Assembly: GCA_963693085.1 (NCBI GenBank) | Contig: OY856414.1 | Coordinates: 264,315,001 to 264,379,000 of the forward strand | Direction: 5' to 3' | DNA: 64,000 bases | Source: Alisma plantago-aquatica | Taxonomy: Eukaryota > Streptophyta > Magnoliopsida > Alismatales > Alismataceae | In this document: one piece after another, positions 24,994 to 37,779 of the stretch | Layout: each line of letters begins with the position of its first letter | Numbering within the stretch: the stretch's first letter is position 1 | Program-made: the position numbers and the translations under genes | Notes under the pieces: generated by a model | What the model saw: the letters and a program-made list of their open reading frames with translations, nothing else | Told to the model about the DNA's origin: nothing | Databases searched by the model: none

Positions 24994-25081
24994 AAGGTGC
25001 ACCTCCTTTTCCGAGATCCCATCACTAAAGAACTCCATAGTTAAGCGTGCTCAGCTTGGAGTAGTACTAGGATGAGTGACC
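24994..25081 (+). promoter_or_regulatory. 5S rRNA-like segment of Cassandra LTR2
   Basis: Second copy of the 5S-like block. It matches LTR1 closely, but its C-box region reads GGATGAGTGACC, where LTR1 has GGATGGGTGACC. The LTR start is also altered (TT instead of TG at 24923-24924). Confidence 0.9.
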
Positions 25082-25220
25082 AGTCGGGAAGTTGATCCTT
25101 GGGCTTGCGCGTCAGTATGGACAAAGTGCACAGTTAAGGTTAGTGGTGGTTTGTGGGGCCAGTCGTCATTCCTGAAACTCTACTAGAGCCATGGGCAGTG
25201 GGCCCAAGCGTTACAAATAT

Positions 25221-28200
25221 AGTCCCAATACAAGACATAAAAAGGTAGTTTTATCATATAAGTTTAGATTAGGTTCGCTACCATGTAAGAATCTCATAAC
25301 TATTTTAAATTATGATTTACATTTCACAATATAGTTACACACCACCATTTCAAATTTCAGATTAAAATTTGAAATTGTGAGGGAGTTTCATTGAAACCAT
25401 TATTGTATATAAAAGTGTCACTTCCATGCATAGATGACCTACTTTGAGATATTAAATCCAATTCAAAGGAACTTCCAGAAGCATAACTATTATATTTTAG
25501 CATTATGAACGTTTTATATCAACTCCTAATTACTAAGCATAGCATTCGTATATACATATTCCTTTCATATGATACTAATATACCATAAAATGACTTACAT
25601 TTAGTAGCAATTTCACTTGTATTTCAAAATTCAAACTAGTACATGATTATTAGGTCCTAGAAATGACACTAGAGAGTAACATAGAAGGTTAAGTAGAACA
25701 TAGTATTATGTGGATATAGTCTACATATCCAAACAGTTCTCAAGGTATCATCTTTTAGCACATTAGGAGATCATAGAGCTATATTTAGAGCAAAATAGAT
25801 GATGGATGCACATATTTCATATTTCAAACCTTAAACCAAATATAGCATGTCTATTTTATTAGGGATTCATGATTGACATATAGAAAAAGATATAAAATTT
25901 AAAATTATATCACATGGCAAAAAAAGGATCTACAAAGATTCAACGTGGGCATGTTGATCAAGTTTAGAACAAGTTTAGGGATTTGCACGAAAAAGTAGGC
26001 AAAAGAATGCTAACAATATTATATCATTCATGTATTATAGTAATAATCACAAGCTCTATTCAACAATATTACTAACATGATTTTGGATCCTAGGTCAACC
26101 TTTCATAAGCCCCCAAATCCATGCTCCATGTAAGATCTAGTTCCCCTTAGATCCAAAAGAAGAAAAAAGGAGGTTATTTAGATAGATGGAGTAGTTTCCA
26201 CAATGCAAGTTCATGCGGCACGACCAGGGGAGAAAGATGAGTTGATGAACAAGAATAATATATAATATTAATCATACCTGATTAGGGATGGAAACAAACT
26301 TGTCCTTCTTGGAAGCATCTTGAAGAAGCTAGATGTACAACATGCATCCACATACATCAAATATGCAAAGCACCATCCATTTTCATCTCTTACTAGGAGA
26401 TTTATTCGGCCTCCATGGATCCCTTCATGGTTCCATCAGCTTATGGAGGTGCTAAAAGAGCCTTTAAATAGAATGGGTGGGTTTTATAAAGTGGGGATAG
26501 GTACAAAAGCCTGAACAGGCCATAGCTAGTGTTTATAATTACCCTTGGTCAAAGAATGTCATTCATTGGTTAATGAATTATTATAATCAATCTTCTTTAG
26601 TATTATGTGTTTGGGAATCATTTTCATCACTCTATATAAGGGTTTCGTTAGTCTATCACCTCCATAAGCCAAACGTTTTATTGGTAAACAACAAGAAGCT
26701 CCATCAGCCATCAAAAACAACCACCACCATACTAGCTAGCGTTGAAGCCCTAATCCAACTAAGGTCAAAAAATAAAACCAAAAAAATTTATAAAGATACT
26801 AAGTAATATCATGTATTATGCACTCAACTTTGCACTTAGGTTCCTAATTTAGTTGAAATTGCATATTAATCCATAATTATACATGATATTGCATTTCAAG
26901 GCAATTACTATACAATCAAGTATAGATTAAACTAATCTCTTAGTCAATTAAGTTCAATGCTCAAACAAGTATGAGTATGAAGAAAATTACAAGATTAGAA
27001 ATGTTTCACTTAATTTACAATCCGGTCCTCATTCTATGTTAAATTTATAAGTAAATCCATAGCTTCCTAAGAAACTTGAATTTAGATCAACAAAGGGTGA
27101 ACTGAACCAAATTAGAAATGTTTCTTTATAGATTGATATCAAAACTCAATTAATTTCATGTCTTTGATACTAAGATTAGATGGAAATTTATATTAATCTA
27201 GGATCACGATCTCACATTGTGTATCTTGACAAATTTAAGTGAACTCATGGGGATTGATACCATAGCCTCTCCATCTTTATGTTTCGATTATACATTTTCA
27301 AAAACATATATGAAATTTGCCTTTACCCACATCAAAATAGAACCACCTTCAAATAAGATGCTTTGAAAGAAAATTTGTACATTGGATGGATGCTCTAATA
27401 GGATAACTATAATACCAACAAAAGATTAGTCAATATTCCATGAAGGAATTGTCAAACCATTGATTTACTATGAAGCCATATCTTTCCCTAAAATTGGTTT
27501 TTTCCAACTACAAGCTTGTCCATGTTTTCCTAAATCATTGTATCATATGTTCTTCAAATTTAATGCTTTGATTGATAATATTTACTTAAAAGATATTCAC
27601 ATGAATATAACTAACCCTATAGCTATATTGTAGAAATTTTCCAAAATCTATCATGTCTAAGAACAAAAATCTATGTTGTTTTACTAAAAGAATGACCTTA
27701 TATTGTAGATGTAGAGTATTATATTCTATGATTGAACTTTTATGTCTAGATTTATGTAGAGTAGTTATTACTATTGTAACATCCTCATTATGGGTATCTT
27801 ATTATAATTCATTAAGTGCATAATATTCATGGTCATAGTCTAAAAATGAGTCAATGTGTCTAGTTTTGATCAATAAAAGGAATTGATAATTTTCCTATTA
27901 AGAGATAACGTCCAAATAAGATGTCACCCAAAATTTCAAGATTTGATTATATTTAGATAATTAGATATTTAGCATTTAAATTTATTTGGTATTAATCATA
28001 TAAACTAATAGAGACATTTAAATGGAAGACTAACCCTTCTAGATTATTCTAGAATCAAAATAAGACGTGTGTTGAAAATTTGAGTTTGTTTGGGGTTGGT
28101 TTGATGAGTCAAATGGTTTTCTCTAGATAATGGCAAGAAAATTATTTATTTTGATTTTCTTAGATTTTCTAGGGATATGATTTAATTGGATTTACTATTG

Positions 28201-31200
28201 GCCATAAAATTTGGGCATGGGAGGATTTAGGATAATCCCATCCGTTCTTGTCATCTTCTAGCTTCGGTTATTCAAACCAGGACTCTTGTTCATAGTCGAT
28301 CATAATTATCATGTGCTTTACTCAAGCGTTTTGGAAATGGTTTTCACCTACATCTTTAGGAGATCGTCGTGCATCATATAGACCCCTATTGAAGCCCTAC
28401 ATTTCACTGGGAATAAAATGCCCAAAAGGTGTCACTATTCCCTTCTCATCTCTGTCTTACAGACCATTGGTGAGTGTTTGCCTTGCTTCCCTAGACATAG
28501 GCTTCATCCTACCCATCTTAGCCTGCCGCAACCCCTGATTTGACCTCTCCAATCCCAAGCCTCCCTGATTGAATCCATTTCTCCACCGCTGACACACAAT
28601 GTTGTTCTCCCTTATTGTGCTACCAGTATTCAATTCCCCTAAGCTACACCATCTCCAGACACATGCGAACCCAATCCCAGCCACAGAGTGCAACACGATT
28701 AATTCCTCTGGCCTCCCGATGAGACCACCATGTGACCATTGTGTAAATTACTCACCATTAAGGACCACTACTCATGCTCAGATCATGGGAAGTGGTCGGA
28801 AAGACTCACCATGTGTTGTTGAAGCATCCTCGACCCCTTGTTGATCGATTAGGAAGGTAATTCTAGAGGACCCATTTTCCTCCGTGTACCTACTACTTGA
28901 GTGTGACTGACCATGCCCTGTGCTCTATCTTTACCTATGAATCTATAATCAATTTTGTCTTGGACCCATGAAGATTCTTTGTGACTTCGGAGGGTGTGAG
29001 CTCCCTTCCTTCTCATCTCCCTATTCTAGTTTAGATCCACTACCTCCTTTTGTTTTATGACAAGACAGACTCACCACCCCACCAACACTTGGTATTTTGT
29101 AAGAGGTCCATGACTTTGTCACTCACAAGGAAGGTGGCATTCATCATGTTTTTCCTTGATCTTAGACACTTCACAAATCATAGATGATCTTTCTCATCCA
29201 AAGAATCAATGCAGAAATTGCAAGCACAATATTGTGTGAGTTTGTTGATCATGTTCCTCCCTGGATGCAATGTGCTTGTATTTTTCTTATTCAATCAGTT
29301 CTTTAGTCACACAAGCCTCACATGTCTGTATCTCTTGCTTGTTTAGTTAGTTCATTTAATTATTTCTCTCATCATTGATTGGCCAGAAATGACCATAACT
29401 ATAGAAAAGCCTAGAAAATAACCCATTAATAAAAAAATACCAAATTTTAACCATAGCCTGAGAAAAGTATGTTGATCACAAGGAAACCCCAACTTCCCTC
29501 TTAATGATTGCACTATAATCACATGTTTATGTAAATGCATACAAGCTACATCATATGGTATGATTGATGAACTCTTATTAATATGGTATGATTGATGAAC
29601 TCTTATTAATAGGTCATATCTTGGAGTTTAGAATATAATGATCTGAACTAATAGCTAAATCAATAACCACAATCACTTTGATGAAGATAAGAAATCACTA
29701 ATAATGATGACTAATATATTATATTGTATAGTATTAAATATGTACATTTTATGTAATAGAAACATGTATGTATATGTGAAGCAATGAGATTCAAATAAGC
29801 ACCTTTCCATTTCTTTGAGAACTGAAACATGAATCCTAATATTTTTATGACTACATAAAAGGGTTAGTATAAGTAAACCTTAAACCAAAGTTGAAAGGAT
29901 AGGGTCAATGAAGTTGGTTAAGAAGAAATGAATGTGATTTAAACTCTAACGCTAACATACATAAAGGGTAACATAATGCACACTAGTAGTCACTAGGCCT
30001 TCATATCATGGGTGTAATCCTAAGATTTAATCAAGAATCTAGAACATGTAGCACAAAACCCTAAACAAGAACCCTAACGAGACTAAAAGTCGTAACTTGA
30101 AGATGAGACATGAAAGTTGATAAACCCTTTGGTTTTTTAGGAGAAAGTTAGAAGGATTTGAAGTAATTTTTCCTAATAAGACTTAGCTTATGATAGGTAA
30201 GTCGGCCGTGTCCTTGAATTCATATCTTATATGTTAGACTGATAGTCAATTACAATGTTTAGACTAATGCATTAGATGTGTAGTCTAATGTCCTTATGTA
30301 GAGCATTACTCTCCAGTATAATAGAATTACTGCCTCAGATAGCTCATGCATATATCTTGTAAACTATCAGTTTCAAGTTATTATTCTTCCATAGATGTGT
30401 AAAAGTTAACATGCAACCACTAGAACTCATAATACAATTTATTTCAAGATATTAATTCCTTGTTATCCTTTGGAATCTATAATTCTTTTAAAAAAATAGA
30501 ATCAAATAGATAATGTAGATTCAGATTTATCACAGTTATTTACTAATCGAGATTTAGAATTCAAAATAGAATGATTAGAACTTAGAATGAAATAACAAAA
30601 TTATCTCTAGTTATTAGTTTATTATTGTTATACTAGAATGAAGATTTTTCGTAGATGTCAGAATAGAATTTAGAAAATAGAATGCAAGTATAGAATACAT
30701 ACTTCAAAATTCACCTCAGTTACTTGAGATACAAAATTGGAATAGAAACAAAATGCTAATAGAATTAAAATCAGAATTAAAATCAAAATCAGAATCAGAA
30801 TCAAAAATAGAAAAAGAACATAATAGAATAGAAAATGACAGAAAAACATAATTTGATATTATATAATAAGTCCTCATAGAATAGAAGTATTGTGGTACAC
30901 ATAACAGAAGGAATTTATGCCACATAAGGTGTGTTGCACGTTGTGCCATAGAAGACACCTCAGTGTCACCAGAAGGCTTTCATGCCACAGAAGGTGTGTT
31001 GCATCATAGAAGGCACATAATGCCATAGAAGATGACTTATTGTATAATAGTGACCCCAGAAAGATGAAATATGTAAATAAAAATGTTTACCTTAGTTATA
31101 GATCCAAATTTTTGTAATGTTGTTATTTTCTACACAGTTATAAGAATTCAATGCCACTTACTCTAGCCTAGGATTCTCTTTTGTGCATGGTTGGGGACAA

Positions 31201-31260
31201 TATGTTCGCAGGTTTCAAGATTCAGAAAGAATATCCAAGTTAGTGTTTGTAAGTGCAATT
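25221..31260. other. AT-rich gene-free stretch right of the Cassandra element
   Basis: No gene is supported. A TATA-like CTATATAAGGG at about 26632 followed by a C/A-rich leader could be an old LTR promoter. A C-rich island at 28310-28850 has short open frames on both strands that I do not recognise. A-rich simple sequence (repeated AAATCAGAATC) lies at 30765-30830. The interior right end abuts a PBS at 31261, so part of this stretch may be the interior of a dead LTR element. Confidence 0.45.
30915..31035. repeat. Imperfect tandem repeat (GCCACAGAAGGTGTGTTGC-like)
   Basis: Units beginning GCCACANAAGGTGTGTTGCA recur, interspersed with shorter variants such as GCCATAGAAGA. Several units of about 20-30 bp are visible. 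No coding meaning is apparent. Confidence 0.6.
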
Positions 31261-32250
31261 CTCTGATACCACTTGTTACACCCCTTAGTTTATTCAAGGT
31301 CTACGTTACTGAGGTTTGACTTCCCTCAGTTCAACCTTCACTCGATCCTTCTCTAAATACTTAGAGAATTTGACTAAGGAGAAGATAGAACAAAAGCACA
31401 CAAGAAAGATGGAAGTTTTGGTGAGCCAGTTTCTCTATCTCACTCTCAAGTGTTGTACAAAAGTCTCATAGGCCTTGCACAACTAGAGTCTCTTTCTCCC
31501 TCTAACATTCTCTCTTCAACATTTTGTCAGACTCCCCATTCTATGGATCTTCGCAAGGCATGATCTCCACTGCACACAGGGGACAGAAAAAAACCTGTGC
31601 TCCTCAAGCCCCCTCGTCGTCTGAAAACTCCGCCTTATACTTTTTTAGGTCTGAATCTATGCTTCCCATCTCATTCTCCATTCTCCTTATTATAGGCATC
31701 ACCGTGTGAAGGAACACTCCTATAAGGATTTCCTATGGATGTAACCCTCCTCATCTAACACACATTCCTCCTTCAGATCTAGTGCCAACATGTAACCATC
31801 CTTGTCTCTATGGATCTTTGTGTGTGATTCGGGATTAACATTCCTTTCAAGCTTGTTGTCTCTAGTTGTTGTCATTGCAGAGAGAAAGGGGAAAGCCTCC
31901 TTCACTTCACACTAACGTCAGAAGCTTCCAAAAGCTTCACGAAACCTTCATCGACTACGTGAGGCTATGCAATTGTAGTGGGAGGTCTATATGTTCACTC
32001 CACAACTCGGCTTTCATCTCTAGTCAAATAAGGTTCATCATCCAACATCAGTGCATTGAAGAACAATTCATACTCTTCTCTTTCTTTGTAAAGGATTTCT
32101 TGGTGGGACGCCATCTACATGATCCAAGATTGATGTTTAGATCTCATACTTTATACTCTTGTATTATATTTTGTTTCTAAGAATCTATGAGAATGTATTT
32201 TGTCATTGGTCTGTAATGGTGCTTGTGTATTAATATTGTTATGTATATCA
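31261..32250 (-). mobile_element. LTR-retrotransposon remnant: PBS plus presumed 5' LTR
   Basis: On the minus strand the segment ending GGGGTGTAACA is followed after two bases by TGGTATCAGAG (31261-31271), the initiator-Met PBS. That fixes an LTR edge at 31274 in minus orientation. The presumed LTR extends right for perhaps 1 kb; its far end is uncertain, with TATATCA at 32250 one candidate. I find no matching second LTR, so this is a fragment. Confidence 0.5.
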
Positions 32251-32382
32251 TATTTGTGATACCCCCAGTTGAAAAAAATGTCACTTCCGCCCATGAGATA
32301 TAAAAATTGAGGTATTATAACTATTCTATATGTGATGGTAGATAGAAATTATATTAATTTTATGTTCAATCTAGTTTTTCTC

Positions 32383-32387
<5 letters not shown>

Positions 32388-32453
<66 letters not shown>
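32388..32453. repeat. (TA)n microsatellite
   Basis: About 33 TA dinucleotides with a single C interruption. Confidence 0.95.
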
Positions 32454-32454
<1 letters not shown>

Positions 32455-32458
<4 letters not shown>

Positions 32459-33703
32459 AGCTAGTGTTGAATTTGTGATGTGAATGTGTGGGAAAAATTG
32501 TACCTTGTGCTACAACTGACTACATGTTTTCTAGCTAAATTCCAACAAGCATATGTTTTAGTAGGTTAAGTAACCCTTACCTAGTGTTGTTTTCAAAATC
32601 AATCACTACCTCTTAGGAGCTTCTTTGTAACCATATAATCATGTCTGCTCTTAGACTATTTTCCTTCTATGTTCTCCCTTAGTTGCACTAGGTTTCCTAA
32701 ATTCTTCCTATGTATGGACCACTTTATGAACACGAGATATGTTCATGTTTAATTCTTTATATATATTGATTTACAAAGAATATAAAAGACTACCGACGTT
32801 GACTATAGGATGGCCACAAAAGGGCTTGGGGCATGTGTTTACCTGGATGTAATTACACACTAACCGATGTACATTAGCTCATATTTGAGGGGAAATTGTC
32901 AATTGTACCTTAATTTGTATGTTTGTTTAAGGCTCACCCCTACCCTACTTGTGAGGCTCTATCACTATGTGTAGACACTTTAAATGACTGTCAATTCATG
33001 GGTTAGCCTCAATTTTTCCTTCCACATCATTGGTGATCCTGCAATCCATAGTGCTCTAGTGTGACCACTCAAACGAGTTACATTTTAGATTTTTTTACTA
33101 AAAATTTCTCTATTTTGTCTAAAAATTCCAAATAACCCCCTATGTTTTGATAAATTTTAACATGCCCTTTGTTTCTATTTTTTGTATTCCAACAAAAAGA
33201 AAGATGTCTAGTTTACCCTTTTTCATTTTACGTGTATACCTCACAATTTATAGTTTCATTAATAAAAAAAAAGTTAACACAACACAACTTAATAATGGCA
33301 AATGCTATATGATTAAGGACTTTAGCCTTGAGTGTATATATAATAGTCCCCAAGGCTGAACCATGATTCATTCTTTTAATTTTTATTATCTAAAATACAA
33401 TGCCGATAATTGATGGCACACCTATTTCTATTTTGGCATGCTATACTTGTCACCTTCCACAGGAAACCATTATTCTAGTTTTCATTTTTTGATTTTTCCT
33501 TTTGCGTTTCATCTACATCTCTCAGGCTCATCATCCCCAACAAGCTTGTTATCCAAAAAAATGGATCCCCATTAGAAACACCCCCATCCATAACCCTCAT
33601 CCCCCTCACCATCAATAGTCTCAACCAAAACCTCCACACCGCCCCCTCCCACACCCTTCCGATCACTTGAACACCTAACGACTTCTCAAAGGTTTGAGAT
33701 CAA
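32455..33703. other. Gene-free AT-rich flank left of the copia element
   Basis: No gene, RNA or repeat boundary can be supported here. It appears to be the older DNA into which the copia element inserted. Confidence 0.45.
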
Positions 33704-33708
33704 GCCAT

Positions 33709-34025
33709 TGTTGGATCTAGGGCTCTAGAGGGGGGGGTGAATAGAGCTTCAAATTTTCACAAGAGAAGTTATACCTTCAAATCATATTAATTGAAACCAA
33801 ATGCTTAAGATCAATTTGAAATACTATCAAAGCAAGCATAGCAAGGATTAGAGAAATTGAAACATGCACTTGGACAAGGTGGTTTAGAGTGGTTTCAATC
33901 TTCCAACTAGGAGATAGTCAATCCACTATCTAGAGAGGTCAGCCTCTAGGACTTTGCAATTTGTGTATACTTATATTGCATCATAAGAGATACAAGGAGA
34001 CCACCATGCGTCCAAGGACTTATCT
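33709..34025 (-). repeat. Copia 3' LTR, outer fragment
   Basis: These 317 bp align with 60571-60888 of the 5' LTR, including GGTGAATAGAGCTTC and CACTTGGACAAGGTGG. The fragment stops where gypsy-B begins, after CAAGGACTTATCT. The 5' LTR continues there into CTATTCAAGACAAGAG. Confidence 0.9.
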
Positions 34026-36879
34026 TGTAACGACCATGCCTCCCGGTAACCCCCAATCAAGGGAGACCAAAAGGTCAGAGATGCTATCACAATATTTTAG
34101 GATCCATGGTTTGACATTTAATCAAAAATAATTATCAAATTCTACTATTTCTAGATTGAAAAGATGGAATAAAATAAATCTTTTTGCATACCTTGAAAAT
34201 TCAGATTTAGACTTCTAACCACCAGACAAGTTTATCTAACTAATCCTCCTTGAATAGATTAATTGTATCTTCACAATATTTCAATTTATTATTTGTCCCT
34301 TTTCATAAATGTACCTAAAATGTTGACAAACAAAATGTCGGTCAGTATATTTCTATACTGGTATGTGGGGGATCAATCACAATTTCACAAATAGTTTCTA
34401 ACAACCTAATTATCACAAATAATTTATTAAAAATCCAATTTACACTTAAATATGACTTTTCAACTGCTTTTGCCCTAAACCCGGGATTACCTTCTCTTAG
34501 GGTTTTGTCCTTACAAGGGACATAAAGACACCTTTTCCATCCTAATCTTGGTGCCTGGGGTCACCTCTCGAGGTGCCCAATGCTCTTCCCTCTAGGGCTT
34601 GACCAAATCAGACCTTCCCTCCGGGGCTTGGTCTTGCAACATACATCAGGGTGGCATGTAGGTTCGAGAAGCACATGTATATTAATTGTGATACACAATG
34701 GGACTTTATAGGATTGCAAAATTGAACATCCAACAGTTTAGGTTGCAAACAATCAAGAAACATTTGGGAAATTTCGTGAAACTAAAGGCAATTATTCATA
34801 AGTAACCACATACCTGTTTAGTCGAATCAACAAGTTAATAATAATCCAAGCAAGGAAATATCTAGGCAAGCAAGCAATTCACACAAGCAATGATCCTGAA
34901 ACAATCATATAATTTAATTACTATTCACTTTCTTGGATTACACTCATATGAACTCACTTCCTAGGGTTTCCTACATCCTTTTAGGGTTTCATTAGAGTTC
35001 ATCCTCATCATTGACACTATAAACCCTAAATCAGAAAATTTAATCACAAACCCTAACTAGCTTGTTATATTCTTTCTAACAAGCTTAGGATCAATAGATA
35101 ACAACATTATCCCAAATAATTCAGATTGTTCAAGTTAATTCCCATCTTTACCCTAGATTAGGGCTTCTACATGTATTATCATATATTCATGGATTAAAAC
35201 CCTAAAACAAACCAATTATAGTCTAATTTCATATTCAAACCTTACTTTTCTTTTCAACAGGTTATTGATACTCAAATTAACCCATTAAGCATCTTAGATT
35301 TGATCTCTAATCATCATTAGGGGTTTTAACCTAAATTTAATGCACTTTATGATCAACTCAAGGTACTTTTGCAATTAGAAATGAAATCAGATGATAAAAC
35401 AATTTGTATCAGATTACTCGTATTTTTCTTATCATTTTTCATATATAAAGTTTCTTCATCTGACCTTCCTATTAATTTCTATGATTTTTGCAAACAAAGG
35501 TATTTTCTTGGATTTTCTAGCAGAGAGGAATTATATTAGGAAATTGCCATAAAATCTCGGTCGCTCGATCAGTGGTCCGTTGGACCACACGGGATCAGAT
35601 GATCCACGATGCGAGCCTCACCCGTGAATCAAAAGAAATAATAGACAGGACTTCCCTTACCTAGACTGAAGGAGCGGGTGGGCAAATTGGTATTTTCACT
35701 GGAGCTCATCTTCAACCTTCAGTTGTTCTTCATGCGGACTGACGGTCAACCCCACCGGTTGACTCAGCGCTCATGGGCTTCTGCGAGCAAATGAAGGCCA
35801 CCAGTAGCTTCATTCTCTTCCCACGAACTTGCTCGTCCCTTCAATTGTTCCTCTGTGCCACCCCTTCACCGCCTACTAGATGAAGCTTCTCTGACGCTAT
35901 CTGCTCCTCGATGAGGTCTCTGGTCATGCTAGTTCTTTGAATCGAAGGCACCACAATGTTCGTTGATGTGCCCCGGTCAGGAGAGGGTAGGTTAGGGGGT
36001 TTCTCACATCGCTGTGTGCCCTACCCTATATATAGGGTAACCATCATGTTCTTGGTGAATTGGGAACTTCCCCGATTCATAACGAAACCCCATGAACCTT
36101 AGGCTAGATGTGCTCGGGATGATCTCCTGAAGGAGATGGACTCATCCGTAGCCTCGTAGGTTGCATCAATTTTGAGAAATTCATGTTTCAAATTTCATGC
36201 AACCTGAACTCTCTGTTCCTAGTCCTCGCGAGAAAAAGACTTAACCCAAGCCGTGGATTGGTGATCCAACGTTCATGAGTGCGCGTTTAATAACCAAAAT
36301 TTGGGATTTTAATCCCAAATTAAATCATGACACATATTCCTTTCCACTTTAGGATAACTTCAAAATTTCATATCTCATAAATCGTGCATCCTTTTTCCAC
36401 CAAATATTAAAGGAAACTTTGGGTTGACATTATCTACTTGTGTACAAAAATTGAGTCCCAAATTCCAAAGGAAAGAGAAATACCTTCATAGGCAAGCTAT
36501 CTTTCAATAAAGCTAATTTAATTGGTATTTTCTATTTCCTTTCTTACTATCCTTGCAACTTGGGATCCTTGGACCCCAAGAAATCCCAAAGTTATGAAAC
36601 CCACCTTTGGAGGGTATATCCTAGCCTTCTAGAGGCTTGTACCTCTTTCTTTTCTCCTTTTCTTAATTATCCTTTTATTAACTGAATTTCTTTTTCCTTT
36701 TATTTCCTTTTTCTTATTATGGGGCCCAATAGCCAATAAGGCCTACTAAATCACACAAGCAAGGCTATTTATTAACAAAATCCATACATTCAAATCAAAT
36801 AAAACAATTACATGTTCATATATCTTTAAAAGGAGAAATTACATTTAAATTTTGAATTAGGAAAATTGAGGTTATAACA
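34026..36879 (-). repeat. Gypsy-B 3' LTR
   Basis: Plus-strand edges are TGTAACGACC and GGTTATAACA. The 2854-bp segment shares many blocks with the gypsy-A LTR (GGTAACCCCCAAT, TTTTGCATACCTT, GACAAACAAAA, GGGCCCAATAGCCAATAAGG-like phrases), so A and B are members of one family that diverged before insertion. Confidence 0.88.
36025..36037 (-). promoter_or_regulatory. TATA box in gypsy-B LTR
   Basis: CCTATATATAGGG, symmetric, in a GC-richer block. For the minus-strand element the start would lie to the left. Confidence 0.45.
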
Positions 36880-36892
36880 TCCTCCCCTCCTT
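36880..36892 (-). other. Polypurine tract of gypsy-B
   Basis: Minus-strand AAGGAGGGGAGGA immediately before the 3' LTR start TGTTATAACC. Confidence 0.85.
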
Positions 36893-36921
36893 ATAAGCAT
36901 TTTCCCCTCAAAATTCAGCAA

Positions 36922-37262
36922 TCAAACAAACAAGTCAGGATATGCTTTTTCCATGTTTGTCTTTAGCTCCCATGTGGCCTCATCCTCTCCATGGTGCTTC
37001 CAAAGAACCTTTACCATCTCTATATTCTTACATATGATTTCTTTCACCTTAGTATCTAGAATCCGCAAAGGCGACTCAGGATATGTCAACTTCCCTTGAA
37101 GCTCAATAGGCTTGCTCAACACATGGCCCAGATCTTGCACATATCTCTTCAGGTTGGACACATGGAATACATCATGCATCATACTATACTGAGAGGGTAA
37201 TGCCAAATGGTATGCATCTTCACCAATCCATTCTAACACCTCAAACGGACCCACGTATCGGG
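36922..37262 (-). pseudogene. Gypsy-B integrase C-terminal fragment with chromodomain-like tail
   Basis: The frame begins in the integrase C-terminal domain (GPFEVLEWIGEDAYHLALP, then HDVFHVSNLKRY) and continues into a chromodomain-like tail with VKVLWKHHGEDEATWE near the end. Chromodomains of this type are thought to steer insertion to heterochromatin. The upstream part is cut off by CACTA#2 at 37266. The fragment is otherwise open for about 110 codons and ends about 30 bp before the polypurine tract. Confidence 0.85.
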
Positions 37263-37265
37263 GAC

Positions 37266-37720
37266 CACTTCTACAGAAACAACGTTCAACATCGCTTTTT
37301 GGGGCGTCAGTTATTTAACGAAACTGACGTTGATAAACATTACACGTCGGCTATTAAGGAAAACCAATGTCCATATTTGAAGACCATCCAGACAAGAGTA
37401 TCACTTTTTATTCATCGTCGGCTGAAGAAACAAAACTGACGCCTAAAATAGCCCGCAAAATCCAATTTTTTCGAGAAAAAAAATTGCCCCCAAAGTGTAA
37501 CATACAACGTCGGTGTTTTACCTAATAATGGATGCCTAAAGAAGATAAAAATCATGCATGAATTTTACCATATGGGTGTCGGTTGTCGTGGGATAACCGA
37601 CACTGATAAGGGTTTGCCTGCCCTCCCCGCCAAAAAATTTAGGGTAAATTGACGTCAGTTTTTTTGGGATAATTGATGCATAATAATAAAGGTGTCGGTT
37701 GTTATAAATAACCGATGCCT
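37266..37720 (+). repeat. CACTA#2 terminal inverted repeat and subterminal array
   Basis: The terminus is followed by spaced copies of ACGTCGG, GTGTCGGTT and AACCGACAC in both orientations, the same core motif as in the CACTA#1 array. TSD on the left is probably GAC (37263-37265). Confidence 0.8.
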
Positions 37721-37779
37721 TTGAGTAACATAATAACCCCCGCGTAGAGTACCCTTCCCCTTTCTTCTTTTTCATCGAT

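Larger units (their letters stand above)
24380..25215 (+). mobile_element. Cassandra TRIM retrotransposon with 5S rRNA-like LTRs
   Basis: Two direct repeats of about 291 and 293 bp (24380-24670 and 24923-25215) flank a 252-bp non-coding interior. A perfect PBS TGGTATCAGAGCC follows LTR1 and an AAGTGGGGGAGATTT polypurine tract precedes LTR2. The flanking 5 bp are AATAT on both sides (24375-24379 and 25216-25220), a perfect target duplication. Each LTR contains a block closely resembling plant 5S rRNA, including TTAAGCGTGCT and TAGTACTAGGATGGGTGACC. Non-coding internal DNA, small size and 5S-bearing LTRs define the Cassandra family. It is non-autonomous and must borrow enzymes in trans. Confidence 0.97.

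Noticed and set aside
24451..25081. Possible functional 5S rRNA genes
   Set aside because: Each 5S-like block is only part of a 5S gene, embedded in a 291-293 bp LTR with PBS, polypurine tract and target duplication; this is Cassandra, not an rDNA unit.
28457..28844. Opposed short frames in the C-rich island at 28.3-28.9 kb
   Set aside because: No recognisable domain, start context or conservation clue on either strand.
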